Assembly (NCBI GenBank): GCA_023443625.1
Contig: JAEZTQ010000071.1
Span: 9,251 to 73,250, forward strand
DNA length: 64,000 bases
From: Bacillota bacterium
GTDB taxonomy: Bacteria > Bacillota_A > Clostridia > Lachnospirales > Lachnospiraceae
Direction: 5' to 3'
How positions within the stretch are numbered: position 1 is the stretch's first letter; every line of letters begins with the position of its first letter. The notes under the pieces were generated by a model that saw only the letters and a list, made by a program, of their open reading frames with translations, did not search any database and was not told the origin of the DNA. Shown piece by piece: positions 55,388 to 64,000 of the stretch. Both the position numbers and the translations under genes were made by a program.

Positions 55388-55745
55388 AAAAGAGACCTCC
55401 TTAAAAAATGAAATTTACTAATTATAGTACCTATAGTGTAATATTTCCCATGGTTTCAATCCATGATTAACTGGACATAAAACAGCACTAAACGGACATG
55501 ATAGACCATTCCATAATTTATGGAAAATCCCAAATAAAATCATGGCTAAGGTGTGTAACATAAAGCATAAATAATTGCATATGGAAGGTAATAAGAGATA
55601 TTCACAAATAAGTATATTTTTATTACCATACATATAGTATACTATTCATTGTTAGATAGACCAGGATACATTGGGTAATTAAACTGCATAATAGAAATTG
55701 CAGTCATAATATCCAAGCTACATATCTTAAGAAGGAGATTTAAGT
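55388..55745. other. Divergent intergenic region, no gene seen
   Basis: Between the GH43 gene (minus) and the SDR gene (plus). Only the ribosome binding site AAGGAGA of the SDR gene is clear. No promoter was fixed with confidence. Confidence 0.4.
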
Positions 55746-56507
55746 ATGAAGATTAATCTTGAAGGAAAGAAAGCAATTGTAACTGGTGGCTCCGGGCAAC
55801 TGGGACGCCGCATAGTATTATCTTTGGCGGAATGTGGCGCCGACGTAGCAATCCATTATCATAAGAACCGCGCTAAAGCAGATGAATTAGCTTCCCTTCT
55901 AAATCAAATGGGACTATGTAGCGGAGTTTTTCAGGCAGATATTACAGATGAGCAAAGTATTTACTCTATGAGAGATAAGGTGTACGAGGAATTTGGCAAG
56001 CCGGATATCATCATTAATAATGCCGTGATACAATATGAGTGGAAAAGTGTATTAGATCAGAATATTGAAGATTATTACAGTCAGTTTGAAAGCTGCGTAA
56101 TGCATAATGTATATATGAATAAGGCCTTCGTACCCCATCTCATGGAGCAGAAATACGGTCGGGTTATTGTAATCAATACAGAATGTGCTGCCATGGCAGA
56201 ACCAGGTCAAGGTGCTTATGTAGCCGGAAAAAGAGGACTCGATGGAATTGTTCGCTGCCTGGCTAAGGAAATAGGAAAATATAATATCACTGTGAACCAA
56301 GTAGCACCAGGCTGGACCATCAGCGATAATGACCGTGCCGAGAACAAGGAGCTTCAACCAGATTATGATAAAACTGTTCCCTTAGGACACCGGGGAACGG
56401 ATCAGGATATCGCCAATATGGTATGTTTTCTTGCTTCCGATTTGGCTTCATTTACCACAGGAGCATATATACCCGTATCCGGCGGAAGGGTAATGCCCGC
56501 TATATAA
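55746..56507 (+). CDS. SDR-family oxidoreductase
   Basis: 253 residues, Rossmann fold of the classical short-chain dehydrogenase family. The cofactor loop is VTGGSGQLGRR (13-21), with NNAV at 91-94 and the active-site pair Tyr158 and Lys162 in AYVAGKRG. The residue 13 before the Tyr, normally Ser, is Thr145 by my count. The C-terminus ASFTTGAYIPVSGG is typical. Close relatives include FabG-like and 2-deoxy- or keto-sugar dehydrogenases; next to GH43 and the aldolase operon a sugar-acid role is more likely than fatty acid synthesis. Confidence 0.87.
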   Translation: MKINLEGKKAIVTGGSGQLGRRIVLSLAECGADVAIHYHKNRAKADELASLLNQMGLCSGVFQADITDEQSIYSMRDKVYEEFGKPDIIINNAVIQYEWKSVLDQNIEDYYSQFESCVMHNVYMNKAFVPHLMEQKYGRVIVINTECAAMAEPGQGAYVAGKRGLDGIVRCLAKEIGKYNITVNQVAPGWTISDNDRAENKELQPDYDKTVPLGHRGTDQDIANMVCFLASDLASFTTGAYIPVSGGRVMPAI

Positions 56508-56543
56508 TTTGATATAATACCTTACACTAAGATATGGATTAGA

Positions 56544-56987
56544 TTAAAATTCTTTAAAGGTTCCCCAGTACTCAATTTTATTAAACATAGGATCACAAGA
56601 TAGAAAGAAAACAATAATGGGCGATATATCCAGTATAGAATGGGCCTCAAAAAATTGCCTGTCACCATATCGTATAGCCTCTAAGGCAAGAGGAAGCTCT
56701 CTTCGAAATACATAATTACGTGTTTGAACCGAGCCCTGTACAAGCTCATTATCTAGATATACATATACATAATAATTATAACCTTTTCCTTTTTCTACCC
56801 ATTCCCCAAAAACTTCGTCTCTCATAGAAGTGATTTTGTCATAGGCATAGCTGCTTCCAATGGTTAGAAACAATTCAGCAGACAAATCTGAATGTGTCAG
56901 TGTATATCGCCTTGGCACAATAGGTTCTGTTGTTGTAACACCCCCCCTAAATTCTACAAAAAGTTTTTCCGGATTTAATCTGCTCAT
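56544..56987 (-). CDS. Staygreen-family protein
   Basis: 147 residues. LNPEKLFVEFRGGVTTTEPIVPRRYTLTHSDLSAELFLTIG (spanning 4-44) and the later MRDEVFGEW (55-63) are hallmarks of the staygreen (SGR) family. Plant and some bacterial members remove magnesium from chlorophyll a. The protein is soluble, without a signal peptide, and stands alone between unrelated genes. No tetrapyrrole genes are in the window. In a non-photosynthetic fermenter the natural substrate is unknown; it could be another metallotetrapyrrole. GGGAGC precedes the ATG. Confidence 0.85.
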   Translation of the reverse strand: MSRLNPEKLFVEFRGGVTTTEPIVPRRYTLTHSDLSAELFLTIGSSYAYDKITSMRDEVFGEWVEKGKGYNYYVYVYLDNELVQGSVQTRNYVFRRELPLALEAIRYGDRQFFEAHSILDISPIIVFFLSCDPMFNKIEYWGTFKEF

Positions 56988-57102
56988 TTACACTGCTCCC
57001 TGAATAATTTCTTTAATATAAGCAATGTATGAAGCTAATTAAAAGCATATTCCCCCTAATACTAAATATAATGTAATAATATTACATAGTTTTGGAGGGT
57101 TT

Positions 57103-58068
57103 ATGAAAAAAGTATTAATTAAAACTATCATTCTTAGCATACTGGTCTTACTGATTCCTTTTATCTTAACCATGCTAGTTACTCAGAATGAGGAAACCAG
57201 TTCCTTGGCAACAATGGAAGTTACCATATATTACGAATCAAACGGAATGAATGATAAACTCTCCCTTGATGATTATTTGCTGGGTGTTGTCGCAGCAAAT
57301 ATGCCAGCCGGATATGAAATGGAAGCCTTAAAGGCCCAGGCTGTCATAGCTCGTACCTATGCTTTATATAATATTGCTCTTCTCACAAAGGAGAACCCCA
57401 ATAAAACAAGCTTCACTACCTCTGAATTAGGTCTTTCCTATATTAGTCTGGACTCCTTAGAACAATATTGGGGAACCGATGAATATCATAATTATTTTAC
57501 CAAATTAGAAAACGCTGTATTTGGTACCAAGGGTGAAGTTATTATCTTTGATGACAAGTTAATCCTACCTGTCTTTTTTGATACAGGCTCTGGTTTTACC
57601 CGAAATGCCTCTGAAGCCTGGGGCGTAGATGTCCCTTACCTAATCAGTGTTCCCAGTAAACAAGATGTCACTTCAACAAGCTACCTCAAAATAAAGGAAT
57701 ATAAGGTTTCTGAGATAATATCATTAATTAATTCATATTATACGGATGTTAACCTAGAAGAAGATAAATTCTTTAAAGAAGTTTCTGTATCAGAAAGAGA
57801 CAGTGTAGGTTATGCTACCAAAGTTGAACTAGGAAAGAAAAGTGTTTCTGGTGAAGAATTTGCCAAGGTCCTTGGTTTATCATCAAATCATTTTTATATA
57901 GAAGACTATGAAGGTAAAGTCCGTATTATTTGTAATGGTGCCGGTCATGGTATTGGTATGAGTCAGTATGGGGCTAATGCTATGGCAGATGGGGGCTCTA
58001 AATACGATGAAATCCTAAGCTATTATTATACGAATGTCTCTATTATAAGTCTTACTGATAAGGATTAA
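57103..58068 (+). CDS. SpoIID/LytB-domain protein
   Basis: 321 residues with an N-terminal membrane segment (about 8-28) and a SpoIID domain that spans most of the rest: LDDYLLGVVAANMPAGYEMEALKAQAVIARTYAL-like region at 55-88 and the C-terminal GAGHGIGMSQYGANAMADGG. SpoIID is a lytic transglycosylase that cuts glycan strands during forespore engulfment. The segment usually EMPA reads NMPA here: Asn66 replaces the glutamate that I recall as catalytic. If so, this copy may be inactive or use another residue. The gene is alone, and no SpoIIP, SpoIIM or SpoIIID genes accompany it, so it may be a paralogue rather than the main SpoIID. Confidence 0.85.
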   Translation: MKKVLIKTIILSILVLLIPFILTMLVTQNEETSSLATMEVTIYYESNGMNDKLSLDDYLLGVVAANMPAGYEMEALKAQAVIARTYALYNIALLTKENPNKTSFTTSELGLSYISLDSLEQYWGTDEYHNYFTKLENAVFGTKGEVIIFDDKLILPVFFDTGSGFTRNASEAWGVDVPYLISVPSKQDVTSTSYLKIKEYKVSEIISLINSYYTDVNLEEDKFFKEVSVSERDSVGYATKVELGKKSVSGEEFAKVLGLSSNHFYIEDYEGKVRIICNGAGHGIGMSQYGANAMADGGSKYDEILSYYYTNVSIISLTDKD

Positions 58069-58153
58069 ATTTAAATAAATATCTATACTCTACCTTTGTT
58101 TTCCTTGCAGCTATAAGAGGAGCTTTCATTATGGATAGATTAAAATTATCCTA

Positions 58154-60571
58154 TTAACGATTGCCCCTCTTTATTAGAAATAAAAACTCCTCGAACCATA
58201 TCTTAATTCTTCTCTCTTCTTCCCTTTTCTTAATCATTAAGCCCTGGCAAAAGACACTAACCTGATCCAACTCTGCCTTCGTTATCTCCTCCTCGGCATA
58301 ACGATAGCGCATATAGATACTAGCAATTTCCATAAAGGACACTTGATCATAATAGAAACGTCTTTTAACCCGCCTAGCCAACATAAGAATTGTTTCCTGC
58401 TCTTGCAGGACAAACCCTTCTCCCTTTAACAACTGGATTATTCGTAAAAACAGCATATACATTCTCTTACTGTAATCCGCTTCATGAAAGGCTTTGTTAT
58501 AACGGTGCTTGAGAATATGGTAGTAAATAAGTGTTGTTAATAATAAGCATCCTAAGGCTGCAAAGAAAATGATGATGCCATTGAGACTTCCTATTGATTT
58601 ATCTTCCTTCTCTGCTAATATCAGTTCATTTTCTCCCTGATACATGGATTGATCTTCGTGATCAATATAACTAGGATATACAATTCCTGAACCCGTAGCA
58701 TAGCTATTCTTTTTCATATCTGCCCAAGCAGTATACCGAGCTTCATAGAAGGGTGCCGTGGCTTCAAAGGGTATCCAGCCCACTCCCTCGATATAAGCTT
58801 CTGTCCAAGCATGAGCCTGGCTGTTTTTAACATTATAGAAGTCCTCTTCTCCCTGATTATCAAATTCAGCAACAAAACCCTCAATATATCTTGATGGTAT
58901 ACCAATACATCTACTTAAAACCGCCATAGCAGTTGCAAAAGAAGTACAATAGCCCTCCTTACTTTCAAAGAGGAAATAATCTGTAAAATCCTCACCTTTC
59001 GGTACCTTTGGCGGATTAAGGGTATAGGAGTATCCTAGAAGATAAGCCTCTATTGCCTTTAGCTTATCATAGTTCGTTAGGTAATCCTCAGTTATACTTA
59101 CAGCCAGTTCTCTGACCCTGTCAGGAAGCTCCTCTGGTAGATTCATATATTGTTCTTTAATTAGCTTGGCTCTTTCCCCCAATATTTGATAGAGATTCTC
59201 CCTAGTAATTAAATCCTTGGCTCCATTTTTATATAAGTTATTATCGTTCATCCATTTAATGGTCTGGGAATTTAGGTTCGGCACATTATCATAGGAAAAG
59301 GAATTTGCATCCCTAAGAATTTGCTTAAAAGCATCACTCTGTAAATTCAATTCATAATAGGAACATCGATAGCTGGTTCCTTTCCCTCTGCCTTTTTTGA
59401 ATGAGATTTGTGCAGTATCTGAATTTATCTTATTATAATTAGATAACATCACATATTTACTTGTTTTAAGAGGATAGAAGAAAGTCTTTGTCTTAATTTT
59501 GTTATATTCAATAAGAATATTATTTTCATCTATTAAGCGGTTATTTTCCAGTATCTCAATATTCTGCCTGCTTAAAGCAGCATTTAACTCTGCATAGTCC
59601 ATGGCATATTCCAATTGTCCTGATATAGAAGCTGACAGCTTCTTTTCCCAACGGCTGCCACTATATATGTTACTAACTGATCCGATCAAATATGCTCTAT
59701 CATCCTTACCTAAACCCGACACCTTCAAAACATTCGTCGAATCTTCTGTAAGCTTCTCCCCAGTATTTTGAAGATTACCTCCATCTTCTGAGTATCCAGT
59801 CATGCTTATGGAGAACTCATTTTTATTTTTTCCAAAATAATACTCCAGGTCTGTCTCCCATACTTCTAACTGATTTACAATTTGATGGTAAGCCCGTTTC
59901 ACAACAGTCCACCTGATTGGTTGGGCTTTGGATGGAAGGCTGACGGATAATAGAGCAAGGATTAAACATATGGGAGCTAGATATAAAATACCTTCTTTTT
60001 TCTCTACCCTTCCTGCCTTTTTACCATATATTATTCCATAAAGCTCAACTATAATTGTTAATATGTAAAAAAAACTTATCCCGACTACTGCTTTATTCAG
60101 ATCGACCTTATTAATACTTAGCACTACCAAAAGGATCATGATAACCATAGCTAACAGTATTTTCAAAGTCTGCTTTTTTGTTAATACATAGAATACTAAG
60201 GCTATTAATATTGCCATTCCAAATAATGCAAAATTAGCATACCTTGCCAAATAGAATTCCTGGCTCCCGTTGTAAGTTATACACCAATGAGTAAATTCTC
60301 TAGTCCAAACGATAGGATTAAGTTTCTTTATTATGAAAATAAGTGCTAACAGAGGAATAATACAGATGAGCAGAAGATAGCTAGCTATATTCTTCTTATT
60401 TAAATCAAAGAAATAGATTAGCAATACAGGGATGATAGAATAAATTGCTGTTAAAAATATATTTATCCTTAGCTCTAAATACTGGTTGCAAACCATTATG
60501 AGTGCCCAGGTCAAAGATATACTTAATATGGTATGATAGACTTGATATCGCTGCTCTTTGTCCTTATGCAT
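58154..60571 (-). CDS. Transglutaminase-like membrane protein (TgpA type)
   Basis: 805 residues. Several membrane segments in the first 220 residues, a large extracytoplasmic domain with a transglutaminase core (Cys542 in KEGYCTSFATAMAVLSR, His in QAHAWTEAYIEG, and FEATAPF where an Asp is common), one more membrane helix near 670, and a C-terminal cytoplasmic tail. TgpA-type proteins are encoded with DUF58 and MoxR genes and are thought to process cell-envelope proteins. The start follows CAGGGGG. It is the last of a three-gene operon. Confidence 0.88.
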   Translation of the reverse strand: MHKDKEQRYQVYHTILSISLTWALIMVCNQYLELRINIFLTAIYSIIPVLLIYFFDLNKKNIASYLLLICIIPLLALIFIIKKLNPIVWTREFTHWCITYNGSQEFYLARYANFALFGMAILIALVFYVLTKKQTLKILLAMVIMILLVVLSINKVDLNKAVVGISFFYILTIIVELYGIIYGKKAGRVEKKEGILYLAPICLILALLSVSLPSKAQPIRWTVVKRAYHQIVNQLEVWETDLEYYFGKNKNEFSISMTGYSEDGGNLQNTGEKLTEDSTNVLKVSGLGKDDRAYLIGSVSNIYSGSRWEKKLSASISGQLEYAMDYAELNAALSRQNIEILENNRLIDENNILIEYNKIKTKTFFYPLKTSKYVMLSNYNKINSDTAQISFKKGRGKGTSYRCSYYELNLQSDAFKQILRDANSFSYDNVPNLNSQTIKWMNDNNLYKNGAKDLITRENLYQILGERAKLIKEQYMNLPEELPDRVRELAVSITEDYLTNYDKLKAIEAYLLGYSYTLNPPKVPKGEDFTDYFLFESKEGYCTSFATAMAVLSRCIGIPSRYIEGFVAEFDNQGEEDFYNVKNSQAHAWTEAYIEGVGWIPFEATAPFYEARYTAWADMKKNSYATGSGIVYPSYIDHEDQSMYQGENELILAEKEDKSIGSLNGIIIFFAALGCLLLTTLIYYHILKHRYNKAFHEADYSKRMYMLFLRIIQLLKGEGFVLQEQETILMLARRVKRRFYYDQVSFMEIASIYMRYRYAEEEITKAELDQVSVFCQGLMIKKREEERRIKIWFEEFLFLIKRGNR

Positions 60572-60597
60572 CACTAATCACCCCCTGCCCCATTACT

Positions 60598-61791
60598 TTA
60601 TGCTACTCCCTTAGTAAGAATATTGCTTATCTCATCTTCCGACATTATTTGAAATATATTAATTCCGGAGTGTTTCATGCCCTCTATTAATTTCTTATTG
60701 TTTTCAGAGGTATCATCATTTACCAGGAGAATACTTATATTGTTGCCGCTTAAGACCACCTGCATAGCTGCCATATAAAGCTCCTTGGTTAGATAAGGGG
60801 TAGCAACCACGCAGAATAATCCATTTTCCCCCTTAATCATTCGCTCCTTTATCAATTCACTTACCGGGATAGTTCCCCTAAAATAAAGCTTTGCACAAGC
60901 TTTATAAAATACATCAAAGTCCTCCTTAGAGGATATAGTAATTTTCACTTTTTCCCCCATTTCATATATAATCTGGGAAGGAGTATTTAATTTCATATAA
61001 TAATTTGATATAGAGAGAACACTTTCTATAATCTTATCTTCTGTTATAACGACCTTAAGTTCCTCATCTTGTACCTTAACCATATCCATAAAAATAATAA
61101 TCTGCTCTTTTGGTATTTTCTGATACTTCCTGCTGATTAGTTCCTTCATCCTGGCGGAAGCCTTCCAATGAATCCTCTTCCTGCTGTCACCAGGATAATA
61201 TTTTCTTATCTCCGTATCCAATTCCTCCTCTACAGAATTGCTAAAATGCATTGTAGTCTTCGTATCCTTTTGAGGAGGTGCTATTCCTAACTGATCTAGC
61301 TGTACAACTCTAGGCAGTACTGTCGCCTTAAGCCTTGTGCGAATAGGGTAGGTAATGGTAAAAAGATAGAGAAAGTCTGTTACTTCAATGGAATCAACAC
61401 CTACAAAATATTCTCCCCGGTAATTACATTTCATTCTAGTTTCCAGTTTCTCTTTTTCACCGGGCAGTAGACTATACTCAATTGTTTGATTTGCAGCTGC
61501 AATTGTGGATTTATCTTTTAGAAAATTCACCTTAACATTACGGAAGGTGATATAATCCTCGTTAGCGATGACGAAGGAATAGAGGGTCCAGTCTCCCTTA
61601 ATAATAAGGCGGCTGTCAATTGTCTGATATATCTTAAATTTAAAATAAACATATCCCATATAAAGAAATGAAATAACTGGAAGGAGCAGAGATAGATAAA
61701 GAAGAGCATAGGAAAAATTACCTCCGTAATACGAGGCAAAAATACTGCTCCCTATAATCAATGCAAGACAGATCAAACGATTTATTATCAT
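60598..61791 (-). CDS. DUF58 family protein
   Basis: 397 residues with two N-terminal membrane helices (about 4-44), a beta region, and the family signature RKYYPGDSRKRIHWKASARM near 197-217, then a von Willebrand A-like domain (IIFMDMVKVQDEELK). It probably works with the MoxR ATPase encoded upstream and the transglutaminase-like protein downstream in envelope maturation. The spacings of about 20 bp indicate a single operon. Confidence 0.88.
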   Translation of the reverse strand: MIINRLICLALIIGSSIFASYYGGNFSYALLYLSLLLPVISFLYMGYVYFKFKIYQTIDSRLIIKGDWTLYSFVIANEDYITFRNVKVNFLKDKSTIAAANQTIEYSLLPGEKEKLETRMKCNYRGEYFVGVDSIEVTDFLYLFTITYPIRTRLKATVLPRVVQLDQLGIAPPQKDTKTTMHFSNSVEEELDTEIRKYYPGDSRKRIHWKASARMKELISRKYQKIPKEQIIIFMDMVKVQDEELKVVITEDKIIESVLSISNYYMKLNTPSQIIYEMGEKVKITISSKEDFDVFYKACAKLYFRGTIPVSELIKERMIKGENGLFCVVATPYLTKELYMAAMQVVLSGNNISILLVNDDTSENNKKLIEGMKHSGINIFQIMSEDEISNILTKGVA

Positions 61792-61811
61792 ATCACCAAT
61801 CCTTTATGACA

Positions 61812-62750
61812 CTATACCAAAACCGGTAAGGGAATTTTAGCAACGATATTTTTTAATATCTTATCGACCTTAGTCTGAGCCAGTCTAGCTTCAGGCGCCA
61901 GAATAATACGATGTGCAATAACCGGGTGAACTAATTTGAGTATATCATCAGGTATGCAATAATTTCTTCCTGATAGATATGCCTGGGCCTGCGCTGCTCG
62001 AAGAAGAGCTAAGGTTGCTCTAGGGCTAGCACCAAGGGTAATATTACTGTCTTTTCTTGTCTCCTGTACAAGCGAAGTCACATAATTAATTAAATCCTTA
62101 TTTACCTTAATGGTCTCAACCTCCTTCTGCATCTTAAGGACCGTATCACCATCCACTACCGGCTCTAACTTCTTTGCAAGAAGATTGTGCAAAAAACGAT
62201 CTGCCATAACTTTCTCATCTGAAATCTCTGGATAGCCCATAGTTATCTTCATCATAAATCGATCCAGCTGTGCCTCGGGGAGATTATAAGTGCCTAGATA
62301 GTCTATAGGATTTTGCGTTGCTATTACCATAAAAGGTCTTTCCAGTAGATAAGTATTTCCATCTACTGTAACCTGTTTTTCTTCCATTGCTTCAAGGAGA
62401 CTTGCCTGTGTCTTGGGGGAGGTTCGATTAATCTCATCAGCTAAAATGATATTATTTAAGATAGCTCCTTTGGAATACTCAAACTTCCCAGTTTGCATAT
62501 TATATATGGATAATCCGGTTACATCGCTGGGTAAAGTGTCTGGTGTAAATTGAATTCTTGTAAAACCGCAATTTATGGTCTGAGCAAGGGTCTTGGCAAG
62601 GGTCGTCTTTCCAACACCGGGCACATCCTCCAATAAGAGATGCCCTCCCGCCAATAAAGCTACCAGTGTATTTTCGATCACTTCCCTCTTCCCTACGATG
62701 ATCTGTTCCATATTATGTATCATATTCTGAATATTATTGTGATTTTCCAT
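61812..62750 (-). CDS. MoxR-family AAA+ ATPase
   Basis: 312 residues: Walker A GVGKTT at 45-50, Walker B with LADEINRTSPKTQASLLEAM, sensor 1 in ATQNPIDYLGTYNLPEAQLDRF, and arginine finger and sensor 2 regions (GASPRATLALLRAAQA). MoxR ATPases act as chaperones for maturation of von Willebrand-domain proteins such as the DUF58 product of the next gene. AAGGGG precedes the ATG. First gene of the operon. Confidence 0.93.
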   Translation of the reverse strand: MENHNNIQNMIHNMEQIIVGKREVIENTLVALLAGGHLLLEDVPGVGKTTLAKTLAQTINCGFTRIQFTPDTLPSDVTGLSIYNMQTGKFEYSKGAILNNIILADEINRTSPKTQASLLEAMEEKQVTVDGNTYLLERPFMVIATQNPIDYLGTYNLPEAQLDRFMMKITMGYPEISDEKVMADRFLHNLLAKKLEPVVDGDTVLKMQKEVETIKVNKDLINYVTSLVQETRKDSNITLGASPRATLALLRAAQAQAYLSGRNYCIPDDILKLVHPVIAHRIILAPEARLAQTKVDKILKNIVAKIPLPVLV

Positions 62751-63097
62751 TGCAATTCCCCTTCCTCGGATATAGAAAGTCTTTCCATTATTATACTATA
62801 TTTCCTTATTTATTGGCAAGGTAGGATGTACAATTTTTATGGTATTATTACCAGACGTATTATTACCAGAATTTATAAATTCTCTTCTAAACCATTGTTA
62901 TGCTTTCCTTTGGCAGAAACCTTTTACCAATCTGGGTAAAAGAATTACTAAAGAATTTATCTTATTTATTAAGGGAAATGCGAATGCTGCCTATACTTCT
63001 TACCAGTAGTACAGACAGCATCATTAATCCAATTTATAGCCCAATATTTAGCTAGATCGTGTCTTTTTCCAAACCTTTATCTTTATAAATAATTCTA
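62751..63097. other. Intergenic, no gene seen
   Basis: Lies upstream of the MoxR operon and downstream of the nucleosidase gene. It is AT-rich with scattered short symmetries (such as ATGCTG/CAGCAT near 62981-63019) but no clear promoter, terminator or coding sequence. Confidence 0.4.
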
Positions 63098-63796
63098 TTA
63101 TAGTCTTGCCAGTAGTCCCTCTACCAGCTTGACTGTATGTTCAATAGCCAGCTCTTCAAATTCCTGATATGTCATCTCCGCACTGTGATCCGCTTTATCA
63201 GAAATTGCACGAATAATCAGGAAAGGAATTTGATTTAAATATGCTGTCTGAGCAATGGCAGCACCCTCCATCTCTGTGCAGTAACCATCAAAGGTATTCA
63301 CTAGCCATTCCTTCTTGCTGCTGTCTGATATGAACTGGTCACCGCTGACTACTCTACCCGTATGAACACCCACTGTTGGAATAACCTCGTTACAGACTTC
63401 TTTAGCTTCTTTCAACAGCTTTGCATCAGCCTCAAATACAGACTGTTCCATTCTAGGAATGATGCCACGGTCATAGCCAAAGCCTGTGGCATCCACGTCA
63501 TGCTGTAAGGTATCGGTAGAAAGAACGATATCTGCTATATCTATATCATTACGTAAGGAACCGGCTACACCGGTATTAATCACAGCATCTATTTGATAAA
63601 GGTTCAAAAGTATCTGCGTACATACCGCAGCATTTACCTTGCCTATTCCGCAGCGTACCACCACAACCTCTTTGCCCTGTAAGCGTCCTTCACAAAATTC
63701 CATGGATGCCATTGTTTTAACCTTAGCATTCTCCATGCGGCTCTTTAGGATATTCACTTCCTCCTCCATTGCACCGATGATACCAATTTTATTCAT
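63098..63796 (-). CDS. mtnN: 5'-methylthioadenosine/S-adenosylhomocysteine nucleosidase
   Basis: 232 residues, the usual length. The opening IGIIGAMEEEVNILK carries the catalytic Glu (about residue 12). VVVRCGIGKVNAAVCTQ, GVAGSL and the catalytic Asp in RAISDKADHSAEM are all present. It hydrolyses MTA and SAH to adenine and the thioribose or homocysteine part, recycling sulphur and clearing inhibitors of SAM-dependent enzymes, including the radical SAM enzyme seen elsewhere. AGGAGGA precedes the ATG. Confidence 0.95.
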   Translation of the reverse strand: MNKIGIIGAMEEEVNILKSRMENAKVKTMASMEFCEGRLQGKEVVVVRCGIGKVNAAVCTQILLNLYQIDAVINTGVAGSLRNDIDIADIVLSTDTLQHDVDATGFGYDRGIIPRMEQSVFEADAKLLKEAKEVCNEVIPTVGVHTGRVVSGDQFISDSSKKEWLVNTFDGYCTEMEGAAIAQTAYLNQIPFLIIRAISDKADHSAEMTYQEFEELAIEHTVKLVEGLLARL

Positions 63797-64000
63797 AATC
63801 TTCCTCCTGCAAACATTTCATTGCAACTATTCTATCCTATTACGTGTGGAATTACAAATTCTTTTCAATTTAAGATTGCGTTTAGTTATCTTAGGATTTG
63901 ATTGGGCAGAATTTCCCCTTGATGATTAAAATAGATTTGTTTATCATCATTATAATCAATCCTTATTTATTTTCAACTCCCTATTCCTCTTTTCTTTTTA

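Noticed and set aside
55746..56507. FabG of fatty acid synthesis
   Set aside because: No other fab genes are near, and the setting is sugar degradation; kept as a general SDR oxidoreductase.

Overview
The window looks like a chromosomal segment of a low-GC, Gram-positive, anaerobic, plant-polysaccharide-using spore former, most like the Clostridium phytofermentans / Anaerocolumna branch of Lachnospiraceae. The reasons are AT-rich DNA with strong AGGAGG-type ribosome binding sites, several secreted or intracellular glycosidases, two ABC sugar importers each paired with a YesM/YesN-type two-component system, a SpoIID-like protein, a CODH-fold protein, and many families I know mainly from Lachnospiraceae. 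I see no rRNA, tRNA, CRISPR array or intact insertion sequence.

Layout. 0.2-2.9 kb: a SIR2 + HerA pair, a known type of anti-phage defence system, on the minus strand. 2.9-5.1 kb: decayed DNA with a frameshifted glycosidase remnant, a lipoprotein pseudogene carrying TAG, TAA and TGA in one frame, a direct repeat, stacked hairpins and a probable IS3 orfA stub. 5.2-7.5 kb: a two-gene family of unknown function and one exported protein. 7.6-13.7 kb: a secreted multidomain GH5 enzyme, a CODH-like protein that lacks one canonical active-site cysteine and is probably not a true CO dehydrogenase, and an intracellular GH5. 12.6-20.6 kb: a sugar importer (LplB/LplC type) with lipoprotein and YesMN regulators, ending in the GH5 gene. 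20.7-21.8 kb: two paralogous beta-rich proteins. 22.2-25.1 kb: a response regulator, kinase and lipoprotein. 25.2-26.8 kb: orphan MotAB. 27.0-29.3 kb: a KdpD/KdpE-like pair without the usual N-terminal KdpD module or kdpABC. 29.3-33.5 kb: a chemoreceptor and a DUF1846 protein.

33.7-38.2 kb is the most unusual part. A three-gene operon encodes a protein with two Ig-like/glycogen-binding-like domains, a radical SAM enzyme with an extra C-terminal cysteine cluster, and a 485-residue protein built of YKAP and TKAP repeats followed by a glycine-zipper hydrophobic segment. Downstream lie a hypothetical gene and a DUF4176-like gene, of types I associate with type VII secretion loci, behind a pair of identical 17-bp palindromes. 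I propose this as a candidate undescribed system in which a radical SAM enzyme modifies, or helps mature, a repeat protein.

38.5-45.0 kb: ROK and FGGY sugar kinases and three exported proteins. Two are tandem paralogues and the third shares a beta-module with the secreted GH5. 45.3-55.4 kb: a second importer operon with an HpcH/HpaI aldolase and an aldo/keto reductase, divergent from its own YesNM pair, next to a GH43 enzyme and an SDR dehydrogenase. Two related long palindromes sit between convergent genes here. 56.5-63.8 kb: a staygreen-family protein, a SpoIID-like protein with a changed catalytic-site residue, the MoxR/DUF58/transglutaminase trio, and MTA/SAH nucleosidase.
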